From Paracoccaceae bacterium (lineage in GTDB: Bacteria; Pseudomonadota; Alphaproteobacteria; Rhodobacterales; Rhodobacteraceae), in contig JAKVCO010000006.1 of the NCBI GenBank assembly GCA_022448245.1, forward strand, positions 1-64,000: a stretch of 64,000 bases of DNA. Direction: 5' to 3'. The notes under the pieces were generated by a model, which searched no databases, was not told where the DNA came from, and was given only the letters and a program-made list of their open reading frames with translations. Both the position numbers and the translations under genes were made by a program. Below, piece after piece: positions 44,737 to 54,675 of the stretch; within the stretch, counting starts at the first letter, position 1; every line of letters begins with the position of its first letter.

Positions 44737-45022
44737 GCATCACCCCAAAACCTCGGGGCTCAGTCTACGCAGCACCGTGCCGCCATTTCCAGCCCACTTG
44801 CATTAACACCGTACGGTTCCCATGTGTTTTGGCCGCCCCGTGAGCAGGCAAAACAAGCCGATACGCTCAATTGTGAATGTATTTTTCGAGAAAGCCCTTG
44901 AAGGCTGCTCATAAAAACCGAAACTTAACTTTAACAGGCCACGGTACGCAGGTGGGTCGACGACTGCGCAGCTGCTTGCGCACCCCCCACCCGAGCGGAC
45001 CCCGAGCAGAGGAGCACCCATC

Positions 45023-47359
45023 GTGCCTTCATTTTCTACGACACTGGAACAAGCGATCCATTCGGCGTTGGCGCTCGCGAACGCACGGCGTCACGAACTC
45101 GCCACGCTCGAGCATCTGCTCCTCGCTCTTTTGGAGGAACCGGACGCCGCAAAAGTCATGCAGGCCTGTTCGGTTGATCTCGATGCCTTGCGCACCACGC
45201 TCCAGGAATTCATCGAAGATGACCTCTCCACTCTGATTACGGAGATTGAAGGCTCTGAGGCTGTTCCCACAGCCGCTTTCCAGCGCGTGATCCAACGCGC
45301 CGCGATCCACGTGCAGTCTTCGGGCCGCACCGAGGTGACGGGCGCCAACGTTCTCGTTGCGATCTTTGCGGAGCGTGAATCGAACGCGGCCTTCTTCCTG
45401 CAAGAGCAGGACATGACCCGCTACGACGCCGTCAACTTTATCGCCCATGGCGTGGCCAAAGACCCCTCCTTCGGCGAAGCGCGCCCCGTACAGGGCGCCA
45501 CCGAAGACGGCGAAGGCTTCAGCACCTCTGATACGAGCGTTGAAGACAAAAAGGACGAAAGCGCACTGGCCAAGTACTGCGTCGATCTGAACGCAAAGGC
45601 CGGCAAAGGCGATGTGGACCCGCTTATCGGGCGCGCCCACGAAGTTGAGCGCTGCATCCAGGTGCTCTGCCGTCGTCGCAAGAACAACCCGATCCTCGTG
45701 GGTGACCCCGGCGTTGGCAAAACTGCCATCGCAGAGGGCCTTGCACGAAAGATCGTGCAGGGTGAAACGCCCGAAGTTCTTTCTGGCACAACGATCTTCT
45801 CTCTCGACATGGGCGCCCTTCTCGCGGGCACGCGCTACCGCGGTGACTTTGAGGAGCGTCTCAAGGCCGTGATGACCGAGCTCGAAGATCACCCCGATGC
45901 GGTGCTCTTTATCGACGAGATCCACACGGTGATCGGTGCAGGCGCGACCTCTGGCGGCGCTATGGATGCCTCTAACCTCCTGAAGCCCGCGCTTCAGGGC
46001 GGCAAACTGCGCTGCATGGGCTCCACGACCTATAAAGAGTTCCGTCAGCACTTCGAGAAAGACCGCGCGCTCAGCCGTCGTTTCCAAAAGATCGACGTCA
46101 CCGAGCCGTCTGTTGAAGACAGCGTGAAGATCCTCAAAGGCCTCAAGCCGTATTTCGAGGATCACCACTCGGTCAAATACACCTCTGACGCCATCAAGTC
46201 GGCGGTGGAGTTGTCGAGCCGTTACATCAACGACCGCAAGCTGCCCGATAAAGCCATCGACGTGATCGATGAAGCCGGTGCCGCTCAGCATCTCCTGACT
46301 GAATCCAAGCGCCGCAAGACCATCGGCCAGAAGGAGATTGAGGCCGTCGTCGCCAAGATCGCGCGCATCCCACCGAAGAACGTTTCCAAGGACGATGCTG
46401 AGGTGCTGAAGGATCTCGAAGTCTCGCTCAAGCGCGTTGTCTTCGGTCAGAATGCAGCCATCGAGGCGCTTTCCTCGGCGATCAAACTGGCACGCGCAGG
46501 CCTGCGCGAACCTGAAAAGCCCATCGGCAACTACCTCTTCGCGGGTCCAACCGGCGTGGGTAAAACCGAGGTGGCCAAACAGCTCGCCGATACGCTTGGC
46601 GTGGAACTGCTGCGCTTTGACATGTCCGAGTACATGGAAAAGCACGCAGTGAGCCGCCTGATCGGCGCGCCTCCGGGCTACGTTGGCTTTGATCAGGGTG
46701 GCATGCTCACCGATGGCGTGGACCAGCATCCGCATTGCGTGCTGCTGCTCGACGAAATCGAGAAGGCGCATCCGGATGTCTACAACATCCTGCTGCAGGT
46801 CATGGACCACGGCACGCTAACCGACCACAATGGCCGTACGGTCGACTTCCGGAATGTGATCTTGATCATGACCTCGAACGCAGGCGCCGCAGAGCAGGCC
46901 AAGACAGCCATCGGCTTTGGCCGCGATCGTCGCGAAGGCGAAGACACCGCCGCGATCGAACGCACGTTCACGCCTGAATTCCGCAACCGTCTGGACGCGG
47001 TCATTTCCTTCGGCGCCCTGCCGAAAGAGGTTATACTTCAAGTGGTTGAGAAGTTCGTGCTGCAACTCGAAGCTCAACTCATGGATCGCAATGTCTCGAT
47101 TGAACTTACGCGTCCGGCAGCCGAATGGCTGGCAGACAAGGGCTACGACGACCGGATGGGTGCCCGCCCGCTTGGTCGCGTGATCCAGGAGCACATCAAG
47201 AAGCCGCTGGCCGAGGAACTGCTCTTTGGCAAGCTCGCTAAGGGTGGCCTTGTGAAAGTAGGCGTGAAGGATGGGCAGCTCGATCTACGCATCGAAAGCC
47301 CGGAGAAGCGGCGCCTGGGCGGCGGTGAAGACAAGCCACCACTGCTCACAGCAGAATGA
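45023..47359 (+). CDS. clpA: ATP-dependent Clp protease ATP-binding subunit
   Basis: [69 protein letters not shown]. Confidence 0.97.
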   Translation: MPSFSTTLEQAIHSALALANARRHELATLEHLLLALLEEPDAAKVMQACSVDLDALRTTLQEFIEDDLSTLITEIEGSEAVPTAAFQRVIQRAAIHVQSSGRTEVTGANVLVAIFAERESNAAFFLQEQDMTRYDAVNFIAHGVAKDPSFGEARPVQGATEDGEGFSTSDTSVEDKKDESALAKYCVDLNAKAGKGDVDPLIGRAHEVERCIQVLCRRRKNNPILVGDPGVGKTAIAEGLARKIVQGETPEVLSGTTIFSLDMGALLAGTRYRGDFEERLKAVMTELEDHPDAVLFIDEIHTVIGAGATSGGAMDASNLLKPALQGGKLRCMGSTTYKEFRQHFEKDRALSRRFQKIDVTEPSVEDSVKILKGLKPYFEDHHSVKYTSDAIKSAVELSSRYINDRKLPDKAIDVIDEAGAAQHLLTESKRRKTIGQKEIEAVVAKIARIPPKNVSKDDAEVLKDLEVSLKRVVFGQNAAIEALSSAIKLARAGLREPEKPIGNYLFAGPTGVGKTEVAKQLADTLGVELLRFDMSEYMEKHAVSRLIGAPPGYVGFDQGGMLTDGVDQHPHCVLLLDEIEKAHPDVYNILLQVMDHGTLTDHNGRTVDFRNVILIMTSNAGAAEQAKTAIGFGRDRREGEDTAAIERTFTPEFRNRLDAVISFGALPKEVILQVVEKFVLQLEAQLMDRNVSIELTRPAAEWLADKGYDDRMGARPLGRVIQEHIKKPLAEELLFGKLAKGGLVKVGVKDGQLDLRIESPEKRRLGGGEDKPPLLTAE

Positions 47360-48300
47360 GATTCTTGATCGGGGCGGCTCTTGGGGCCGCCCTTTTCACG
47401 TCCGCCAGCGCGCAAGACCGGCTGCCTTTGGCGTTTCCACTGGCCTGCACCTTGGGCGAGACCTGCTTTATCACGGCCCTGATGGACCACGATATTGGCA
47501 GCTTCTCCACCGACTACAGCTGCGGCACTCTCACCCGCGATGACCATTCAGGAACAGATTTCACCCTTCCCGACATGGAAGCCATGAAGCAAGGCGTGGA
47601 CGTCCTCTCAGCCGCACGAGGCACCGTCGTTGGCGTCCGGGACAGGCTTCCTGACACGGGCGCTGACTACGGCGATGAAGACTGCGGAAACGGCGTTGCG
47701 GTCTCTCATGGCGACGGCTGGGTCACGCAATACTGTCACATGAAACTTGGCTCCATTGCGGTCGAACCAGGCCAACGCGTGGCAACGGGGGATCTCCTTG
47801 GCCAAGTCGGTCGCTCAGGCGCCGCAACCCTGCCCCATCTCCACCTGAGCCTGCGAAAAGACAACGAAGAGGTCGATCCATTTGCCCCCGGCACCATAGG
47901 CTGCGGCAATGGCGAAAACGCCCTCTGGGACGCCCCTCTCTCCGCGCCAGCAGCGGGCTTTCTGAAATCCGGCTTCGCCACCCAAGTGCCAGACTATGAC
48001 GAGGTCAAAGAAACCTTCGCGGGCACCAAAAGCCTCAGTGCAATCCAGCCGATCGTGGCCTGGGTCTCGGGCTACGGGTCCAGGCCCGGAGATATCGTCA
48101 CAACAACGATCTCGACTGAAGCAGGCCTTTTCAGCCAACAAGAAGAGACGCTTCAGCGCCGCCAAGAAGCATGGTTCCGGTTCTTCGGCCGCCGCTACAC
48201 TGACACGCCTTGGCCCCAAGGCACCTATACGGCCACGGTAACGCTCACCCGTCAGGGGCAAGTCATCGCGGAAACGACCTTTTCTGCCAAACTGGACTAA
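47356..48300 (+). CDS. Secreted M23 family metallopeptidase
   Basis: Signal peptide; HSGTDFTLPD; NGVAVSHGDGWVTQYCHMKLGS; LPHLHLSLRKD. Confidence 0.88.
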   Translation: MRFLIGAALGAALFTSASAQDRLPLAFPLACTLGETCFITALMDHDIGSFSTDYSCGTLTRDDHSGTDFTLPDMEAMKQGVDVLSAARGTVVGVRDRLPDTGADYGDEDCGNGVAVSHGDGWVTQYCHMKLGSIAVEPGQRVATGDLLGQVGRSGAATLPHLHLSLRKDNEEVDPFAPGTIGCGNGENALWDAPLSAPAAGFLKSGFATQVPDYDEVKETFAGTKSLSAIQPIVAWVSGYGSRPGDIVTTTISTEAGLFSQQEETLQRRQEAWFRFFGRRYTDTPWPQGTYTATVTLTRQGQVIAETTFSAKLD

Positions 48301-48405
48301 CCCGCCCAAGCTTTGAGTTCTGGGCGGCGCTGCAAAAGCGCGGCCGCGGTTTTGCAGCTGGGTGGGCGGGTGGGCCGGCCGGAAATCAAGGCGTGGGCGG
48401 GTTAG
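48297..48405. repeat. Nested inverted repeats spanning two convergent stop codons, with a G-quadruplex motif
   Basis: CTAACCCGCCCA 48297-48308 / TGGGCGGGTTAG 48394-48405; inner CTGCAAAA...TTTTGCAG; GGGTGGGCGGGTGGG 48360-48374. Confidence 0.9.
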
Positions 48406-50846
48406 TTCTTCTCAGTGAACTTGAGCTCAATACGCCGGTTCTGCGCAAATGCTGCTTCATCATCACCCGTCGCCAGTGGCTGGAATTCCCCAAACCCGTT
48501 GGCACTCAGGCGTTCCGGGTCAAAGCCGAGCGAGTTGATCATGTAGAGCACCACGGAAAGCGCCCGTGCCTGGCTAAGCTCCCAGTTGTTGGCGAACTCA
48601 CCTAAACCGGAAAGCGGTTGGTTGTCCGTGTGGCCGTCCACCTGCAAAACCCAGTCGATATCTGACGGGATTTCGGCGGCCGCGTCGCGCAGCGTCTGAG
48701 CAATACGACCGATCTGCTCACGTCCCGCATCGCTCAGCTGTGCGCCAGCCGGCGGGAAAAGCACCTCTGAGGAGAAGACGAAACGGTCCCCGACGAGGCG
48801 CACCCCCTCCTGCCCTTCAAGCGCGTCGCGCACGCCGGCAAGGAACGTTGATTGCGCCCGCTCCAAATCAGCGGCTCTGGCTTCAAGCTCAAGGCGCAGC
48901 GCCTCTTCAGCTTCGGCCCGCGCTTGCTCGGCAGCCAAGCGCCGCTCTGCCTCCTCGGCCGCACGCTTTTGCTCCTGAGCAACCTGAGCCAGTGCGGAAT
49001 TCAAATCCTGCCCCAAGTTCACCAACTGCGCATCATCCGCGATTGCCTGGGCCTCAAAATCATCCAGCAAGCCGCGCAGAATGCGGACGTCATCCTGCAG
49101 ATCGGAAACCTGCGCATTCAACAGCGCGACGGACCGCTGGGAATCCGCAGATAGCGCCTCCTCGGCGGCCAGTTGTTCCTGAGCTTGCGCCAGTAGCGCG
49201 TCACGACGCTCCACCTCGGTCAACTGCTGCGCCGCATCGTTCTCGGCTGCAAGCTTTTGAGCCAAGGCCGCTGCGAGCTGATCGCGCAGGCTCTCCGCGG
49301 TCTGGCCAACTTCCGTGCGCGCTGACGTCGTCTCCTCCAGCGCCGCTTCAAGCGACGCGATGCGGGCGGTGGCGTCTTCTCCGGCGACGAGAGCCGCCGC
49401 AAGGCGTGCTTCAAGATCATCAACATCGCCCTGCGCCGCAGCCAACAGCGTCAAGGTCTCTTCCGCCTCCAGCCGCCGCTCCTCCAGCTGAAGCGTCATC
49501 GCAGTGAGCTCATCATTGGCCTCAGCCAAACGCGCCCGCAGCGTTTCTGCAGCGGCAAGTTCCGCAAGGCGCGCTTCTTCCTCAGCCGTCAGGGCGCCTT
49601 GGCTCTCCTCAAGGCGCGCCTCCAGCGCGGCCACAGCTGCAGCTTGCGCCAACTGCGCGCGCTCTTCTTCAGCGAGAAGGGCTTGCGCCTCCTGCAGCTG
49701 CGCTTGGAGCGCCGCGACAGTTGCCTGTTCAGCAAGCGCGGCCTGTTGGCCAGCACTTAGTTCAGCTTGCGTATTCTCCAGCTGTTCTTGCAGCGCCAGA
49801 AGGGTCGCCGCCTGCGCCAAGCGCGCAGCTTCCTCGTCCGTAATCTGTTCGAGCGCGGCTTCCAGCTGTGCCCGCACGGCTTCCGCATCTGCCAGCGCTT
49901 GCGCACGGGCGTCTGCCTCGTTTTCGACGTTCTCTTCCAGCGCGCTGATACGCCCGTCGCGCTCGTCCACGCGCGCGGCCTCAGCCTGCCGTGCGGCCTC
50001 AGATTGCGCGAGCGTGTCACGCAAGGCGGCCAAGCTTTCCGTTAAAGAGGCCGTCGTGCCCTGCGATTGCGTCAGCGACGACAGCGCCGCTGCGAGCTGT
50101 TGATCTACGCTGGCCTTTTCAGCCTGCAAAAGCTGCAGGGCGGCCGAAAGCTCATCGCGCGTATCTTCTTCGTCGCTAAGCTGTTGCGCCAACTGAGCGA
50201 GAGAGGCTTCCTGCGTCGCGGCCTGCTGGCGCAGATCAGCAACTACTGCCTCAAGCGCTTGCCGTTCGGCATCGGCTCGGCGCGCGGCAGCCTGCTGTTC
50301 ATCGATCTGCTCACGCGCGGCAATCAGTGCGATGTTGAGCGCTTCCTCGCGGCTCAGGAGCTCTGCGATTTCGGCATCGCCAGCGTCACGTTCTGCTGTC
50401 AGAGAAGCGATCACCGCTTCATTGTCAGTCCGCGCTGCTAGCAGGGAAGCCACCTGTTCTTCAAAGCTGGCAATTCGGCCCGTGGCTTCCGCGAGCGCGG
50501 CATCTTGCGCGTCCCGTTCTGAGCGCAGCGATGCAATCAGCGCCGCTTGCGCACGCGTCTGCGCATCCGCATCCTCGAGCGCGACGCCAAGCTCATCCAC
50601 CTGCCCCGTCAGGCTGCGGTTTTCATCTTTCGCCAGGCCCAGCGCGTCTGCGAGGCTCGCCACTTCGGCTTGCAGCCCCAACACAGCATCGGACTGGCGC
50701 GTGATCTCGTCACGCAGCACGAACTGCACCACAAGAAAGATCGTCAGAACGAACATGAGGACCAGTAGAAGGCCCGTCATTGCGTCAACAAAGCCGGGCC
50801 AGATCGAGTTCTGGACCCGCCCCCCGGAACGGCGGCTCAGCGCCAC
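48402..50846 (-). CDS. MotB/OmpA-like peptidoglycan-binding protein with very long coiled coil
   Basis: One TM with acidic residue (WPGFVDAMTGLLLVLMFVLTIFLVVQ), about 600-residue coiled coil, C-terminal OmpA domain (DIDWVLQVDGHTDNQPLSGLGEFANNWELSQARALSVVLYMI...SANGFGEFQPLATGDDEAAFAQNRRIELKF). Confidence 0.88.
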   Translation of the reverse strand: MALSRRSGGRVQNSIWPGFVDAMTGLLLVLMFVLTIFLVVQFVLRDEITRQSDAVLGLQAEVASLADALGLAKDENRSLTGQVDELGVALEDADAQTRAQAALIASLRSERDAQDAALAEATGRIASFEEQVASLLAARTDNEAVIASLTAERDAGDAEIAELLSREEALNIALIAAREQIDEQQAAARRADAERQALEAVVADLRQQAATQEASLAQLAQQLSDEEDTRDELSAALQLLQAEKASVDQQLAAALSSLTQSQGTTASLTESLAALRDTLAQSEAARQAEAARVDERDGRISALEENVENEADARAQALADAEAVRAQLEAALEQITDEEAARLAQAATLLALQEQLENTQAELSAGQQAALAEQATVAALQAQLQEAQALLAEEERAQLAQAAAVAALEARLEESQGALTAEEEARLAELAAAETLRARLAEANDELTAMTLQLEERRLEAEETLTLLAAAQGDVDDLEARLAAALVAGEDATARIASLEAALEETTSARTEVGQTAESLRDQLAAALAQKLAAENDAAQQLTEVERRDALLAQAQEQLAAEEALSADSQRSVALLNAQVSDLQDDVRILRGLLDDFEAQAIADDAQLVNLGQDLNSALAQVAQEQKRAAEEAERRLAAEQARAEAEEALRLELEARAADLERAQSTFLAGVRDALEGQEGVRLVGDRFVFSSEVLFPPAGAQLSDAGREQIGRIAQTLRDAAAEIPSDIDWVLQVDGHTDNQPLSGLGEFANNWELSQARALSVVLYMINSLGFDPERLSANGFGEFQPLATGDDEAAFAQNRRIELKFTEKN
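49509..49844 (-). repeat. Four tandem 28-aa (84-bp) repeats inside the coiled-coil protein
   Basis: ITDEEAARLAQAATLLALQEQLENTQAE / LSAGQQAALAEQATVAALQAQLQEAQAL / LAEEERAQLAQAAAVAALEARLEESQGA / LTAEEEARLAELAAAETLRARLAEANDE. Confidence 0.85.
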
Positions 50847-50849
50847 GCC

Positions 50850-52040
50850 TTAGCCCTCACCGCGCTTTGCGGCTTGGTCCTGTCCCCGGCGCGAAGGCTT
50901 GAGTGCGCGCGCGAGCCCCGCGATATCGGTGCGAAGTTCAGCAATCGCCTCTTGGCGGCCTGCGGACACCTCTTCGAGCAAGCGCAGAAGTTGGACATCG
51001 ATAGACCGCAACCGCATGCGGCTTTCCGCATCCATTCCTTCGCCTGTGCCGCCCTCGCCTATGGCAGCAATGAGCCGCTCCTGCCCCTCGGCAATGCGCG
51101 CCAGGGCGTCTGCCGAGCTGTCGGGCGCGGCAAGCTTGTCGGCCACACGCTCCATCGAGGTCGTCAGTTGGGAGATCTTTTCGTCCGTCATCGACCGGCT
51201 GATGTCAGACTGGGTGAACATCAACTGCATGCTCTCCATCTGCTCGGCCATGTGATCGAGGATTTGCGCCATAGCGCCCGTTTCGCCGCCCGCATCGCCG
51301 TCACCGCCGCTCAGCGACACGCGTGTGATGGAGGAGACCCATTCCTCAAGCTCGCGGTAAAAACGGTTCTGGCCGTGGCCTGCAAACAACTCCAAAAGCC
51401 CGATCACCAGCGACCCTGCGAGGCCCAGGAGCGAGGAAGCAAAGGCCACTCCCATGCCATCCAGCTGAGACTCAAGCCCCACCTGAAGGCGGCCAAATAC
51501 ATCAAGGCCAGTCTCACCCTCGTTCGGTGTCAGCGACCGGATGGTCTCAACCAGCGCGGGCACCGTGGTTGCGAGGCCAAAGAACGTGCCTAAGAGGCCG
51601 AGGAAGATCAGCAGAGAAACTAGATAGCGCGTGATTTCACGTTGTTCGTCAATACGTTGCGCCACAGAATCGAGAATGGAGCGCGAAGAGGTGGCCCCCA
51701 GCTGCATCCGGGCGCCACGGGTACGCAACAACGTCGCCAGAGGCGCCAGCAGTTGCGGCGGCGTCACGATGTCATGCCCCACCCGGTGGGCCGCAAACCC
51801 TTCGATCCACTGCACGCAGTTAAAGACCTGATAGAGCTGCGCGAAACAAGCAATCACCCCGATAAAGAACACCGCAATGATGAAACCATTGAGCCAGAGG
51901 TTCGCTGAAATGACCGGATAAAGGACCGGGTAAGCCAGTGCCGTGCCAGCGCCAACCGCGCACAACACTGCGACCATCAACACGATCTGCTGAATGGGCT
52001 TTGAGAAGTACGGCTCGGCCTCGCGATCAGGGTGTTCCAC
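50850..52040 (-). CDS. MotA/TolQ/ExbB-family proton channel-like protein
   Basis: VSLLIFLGLLGTFFGLATTVPALVETI...LQVGLESQLDGMGVAFASSLLGLAGSLVIGLLEL; 3-nt gap to the MotB-like gene. Confidence 0.85.
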   Translation of the reverse strand: MEHPDREAEPYFSKPIQQIVLMVAVLCAVGAGTALAYPVLYPVISANLWLNGFIIAVFFIGVIACFAQLYQVFNCVQWIEGFAAHRVGHDIVTPPQLLAPLATLLRTRGARMQLGATSSRSILDSVAQRIDEQREITRYLVSLLIFLGLLGTFFGLATTVPALVETIRSLTPNEGETGLDVFGRLQVGLESQLDGMGVAFASSLLGLAGSLVIGLLELFAGHGQNRFYRELEEWVSSITRVSLSGGDGDAGGETGAMAQILDHMAEQMESMQLMFTQSDISRSMTDEKISQLTTSMERVADKLAAPDSSADALARIAEGQERLIAAIGEGGTGEGMDAESRMRLRSIDVQLLRLLEEVSAGRQEAIAELRTDIAGLARALKPSRRGQDQAAKRGEG

Positions 52041-52099
52041 CGTACGTGTCCTGTATCTTTTGCGTTGCGGCGCAGCATAGCCACAAAATGTTGCGGGGG

Positions 52100-52648
52100 C
52101 TAGGCATTTAGCTCCCTCACACGTTGGGCCAAAGCAGTGAGATCAGCATCTTCGATTCCAAGCTCGGTCAGATGCGCAGCCGTGTTGAACAGGTATTCCA
52201 TATTGGGCCCACGGCCACCTACGGCATGGGCGATCACTTGGGCTTGCCGCTCCATCGGCAGGCCGCCGCAATACTGCACGTGATCGCGCGCGACGATGTA
52301 GGCTAGGGCCTCGACCTGGCGGCCGTCATCAAGGGCAAGCGGCACGCGCGCTTCATAGTAAGCCGATGAAATCAGCTCGCGCTCGCGAAGCTCCGCGAGC
52401 ACCGCATCATGGCCATCGTCCGGCAACCGGAATGCCATCCCCCAGCACGATGCCCCCGCCTCGGTATCGAGCGCGAGAACAAGCCCGGGATCTTCCTCGG
52501 TACCGCGATGATGGATCGACCACATGCAAAAGCTGCGCGCATAATCATCAAGCCGCGCAAGCACGGCCTCCGGCGCATCAAAGCCCGGGTTCCACATGAG
52601 CGAGCCGTAGGCAAAGACCCATGTCTCAGGAGGTGCTGTCATTCCCAT
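52100..52648 (-). CDS. ChaC-like gamma-glutamylcyclotransferase
   Basis: TWVFAYGSLMWNPGFD; FCMWSIHHRGTEEDPGLVLALD. Confidence 0.9.
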   Translation of the reverse strand: MGMTAPPETWVFAYGSLMWNPGFDAPEAVLARLDDYARSFCMWSIHHRGTEEDPGLVLALDTEAGASCWGMAFRLPDDGHDAVLAELRERELISSAYYEARVPLALDDGRQVEALAYIVARDHVQYCGGLPMERQAQVIAHAVGGRGPNMEYLFNTAAHLTELGIEDADLTALAQRVRELNA

Positions 52649-52691
52649 GACGCGCGGCTATAGAGGTTGCTGGAAGAAGGGAAAAGGCACC

Positions 52692-53684
52692 ATGCGCTTC
52701 ATCATCTGGATTCTCGCCATCGGGGCGCTGTGCTGGTGCGGATATTGGTTTGTTGCATCGTCCGCTTTGGATCGTGGCGCGAATGCTTGGTTTGAAGATC
52801 GTCGCGCTGATGGCTGGCAGGCTGACTATAGAGATCTCGACATTTCGGGCTTCCCCTACCGCTTCGACGCCACCCTCTCGGACGTGGCACTCGCCGACCC
52901 CGAAACTGGTGTCGTTCTGCAGGCACCTGAGTTCATCGTGACGGCACTCGCCTATCAACCCAACCACGTCATCGCGATTTTCCCGGACGAACAAACGCTG
53001 CGCTCGCCCTTTGACACGCTCACGATCACCAGCGCCGACATGCGGGCATCTGCGCGCGTGGGCGGCACCAACGTGGAGTTGCGCGAAAGCACCGCCGAGA
53101 TGGAGCAGGTGTCGGTGACCTCCACCCAAGGATGGGAAGTGACGCTCAAGCGCGGCCTGCTGGCCACGCGCGCCACCGGCGACAACAGCTATGACCTCTA
53201 CTTCGAGGCGACGGACCTGCGCCCCTCAGACGCTCTGCGCCTCGACATCGACCCGCAGGACCGGCTGCCAGACACGTTCGAGACCCTCAAACTCGATGCC
53301 ACAGTGGCGTTTGATGCGCCTTGGGATCGCTTTTCGATAGAACGCGCCCGCCCGCAGCCCACCAGCATCGATCTAAAGGAATTCGACGCGCGGTGGGGGC
53401 AGCTGGAACTGCGCGCGGTGGGTCAGCTTGACGTGGCTTCTGACGGTACCCCCGACGGGCGCATCACCGTCAAAGCCATCAATTGGCGGGAGATCGTTTC
53501 CATCGGCCAAGCCACCGGAGTGATCCCCGAAAGCGCAGTGCGGATGATCACGAGCGGGCTGGAAATGATGGCCTCACTCTCTGGGCCGCCCAATACGATC
53601 GACGTGCCGCTAACGTTCCAAGGTGGGCGCATGTCCATCGGGCCGCTCCCGCTGGGCCCCGCCCCTAAGCTAAGACTTCGCTGA
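52692..53684 (+). CDS. DUF2125 domain protein
   Basis: N-terminal TM; ADGWQADYRDLDISGFPYRFDATLSDVALADPETG. Confidence 0.8.
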   Translation: MRFIIWILAIGALCWCGYWFVASSALDRGANAWFEDRRADGWQADYRDLDISGFPYRFDATLSDVALADPETGVVLQAPEFIVTALAYQPNHVIAIFPDEQTLRSPFDTLTITSADMRASARVGGTNVELRESTAEMEQVSVTSTQGWEVTLKRGLLATRATGDNSYDLYFEATDLRPSDALRLDIDPQDRLPDTFETLKLDATVAFDAPWDRFSIERARPQPTSIDLKEFDARWGQLELRAVGQLDVASDGTPDGRITVKAINWREIVSIGQATGVIPESAVRMITSGLEMMASLSGPPNTIDVPLTFQGGRMSIGPLPLGPAPKLRLR

Positions 53685-53690
53685 CGCGAC

Positions 53691-53749
53691 CTTCTTTGTG
53701 CCCCGGTACTTTGGGGCAAGGGCGAAGCCCAAACGCCGCGTAGCGGCGT
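53691..53749. repeat. Intergenic repeat element with three consecutive hairpins
   Basis: CTTCTTTGTGCCCCGGTACTT then TGCCCC...GGGGCA, GGGC-GAA-GCCC and ACGCCGC-GTA-GCGGCGT. Confidence 0.75.
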
Positions 53750-53769
53750 CCCCCAAACACAAGCAAGGC

Positions 53770-54675
53770 CTACCCGCGACCGCGCCCAAAGTCAGGCGCG
53801 TCCGTGTCCTGGCCGGCCTGCACGATCGACCGACGCACCGCGCGGGTACGCGTGAAGTAATCGTGCAGCAGATCCCCATCACCTGTCCGGATGGCCCGCT
53901 GTAGCGCAAAGAGCTCTTCCGTGAAGCGCCCGAGTATCTCCAGCGTCGCATCCTTGTTGGTCAAAAACACATCGCGCCACATCGTGGGGTCCGACGCCGC
54001 GATTCGGGTGAAGTCTCGGAAACCTGCAGCGGAGTAATTGATCACTTCGCTGTCGGTGACGCGCTTGAGGTCATCAGCCACGCCAACCATCGTATAGGCA
54101 ATGAGGTGCGGGGCATGAGATGTCACCGCCAGCACCAAATCATGGTGATCGGCTTCCATCGCATCGACCTTGGCGCCCATCCCCTCGCAGAGCGATTTCA
54201 ACCGGTCAGAGGCCTCGGCATCAGCGCCTTCCGGCGTCAGCAGCCACCACTTGTTCTCAAACAACTCCGCAAAGCCAGATCGCGGCCCGCTGTGCTCTGT
54301 GCCAGCGAGCGGGTGGGACGGCACAAAATGCACGCCTTCGGGAATATGCGGCGACACGGCATCAATAACTGCACGCTTCACCGATCCCACATCTGTGACA
54401 GTTGCCCCGGGCTTCAAGAACGGGCGCATCTCGCCAGCCACCGCCGACATGGCGCCGACGGGCACCGCCAGCACGACAAGATCAGCGCCCTCGACCACGT
54501 CGGCGATCGTGTCATGCACGCTGTCACAAAGCCCGATCTCGCGCGCCACGTCGCGTGTCTCAGCTGAGCGCGCGTAACCCGCGACATGCCCCGCCAAACC
54601 ATCGCGTTTCATGGCCCAATGCATGGACCCAGCAATCAGGCCGAGCCCGATAAGAGCAACACGTTCGTAAATCAT
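53770..54675 (-). CDS. Prephenate/arogenate dehydrogenase
   Basis: [63 protein letters not shown]. Confidence 0.92.
   Translation of the reverse strand: MIYERVALIGLGLIAGSMHWAMKRDGLAGHVAGYARSAETRDVAREIGLCDSVHDTIADVVEGADLVVLAVPVGAMSAVAGEMRPFLKPGATVTDVGSVKRAVIDAVSPHIPEGVHFVPSHPLAGTEHSGPRSGFAELFENKWWLLTPEGADAEASDRLKSLCEGMGAKVDAMEADHHDLVLAVTSHAPHLIAYTMVGVADDLKRVTDSEVINYSAAGFRDFTRIAASDPTMWRDVFLTNKDATLEILGRFTEELFALQRAIRTGDGDLLHDYFTRTRAVRRSIVQAGQDTDAPDFGRGRG

Noticed and set aside
45029-46810. 593-aa minus-strand ORF
   Set aside because: Antisense to clpA; no domain pattern, explained by codon bias of the sense gene.
49504-50103. 199-aa Ser/Ala/Arg-rich plus-strand ORF
   Set aside because: Mirror of the Ala/Glu/Leu coiled-coil repeats of the minus-strand MotB-like gene.
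48402-52040. Zorya defence system call
   Set aside because: Only the A/B motor-like pair is present; no ZorC/D/E-like helicase or nuclease genes flank it, and the long coiled coil is on the B rather than the A subunit. Reported instead as an uncharacterised motor pair.
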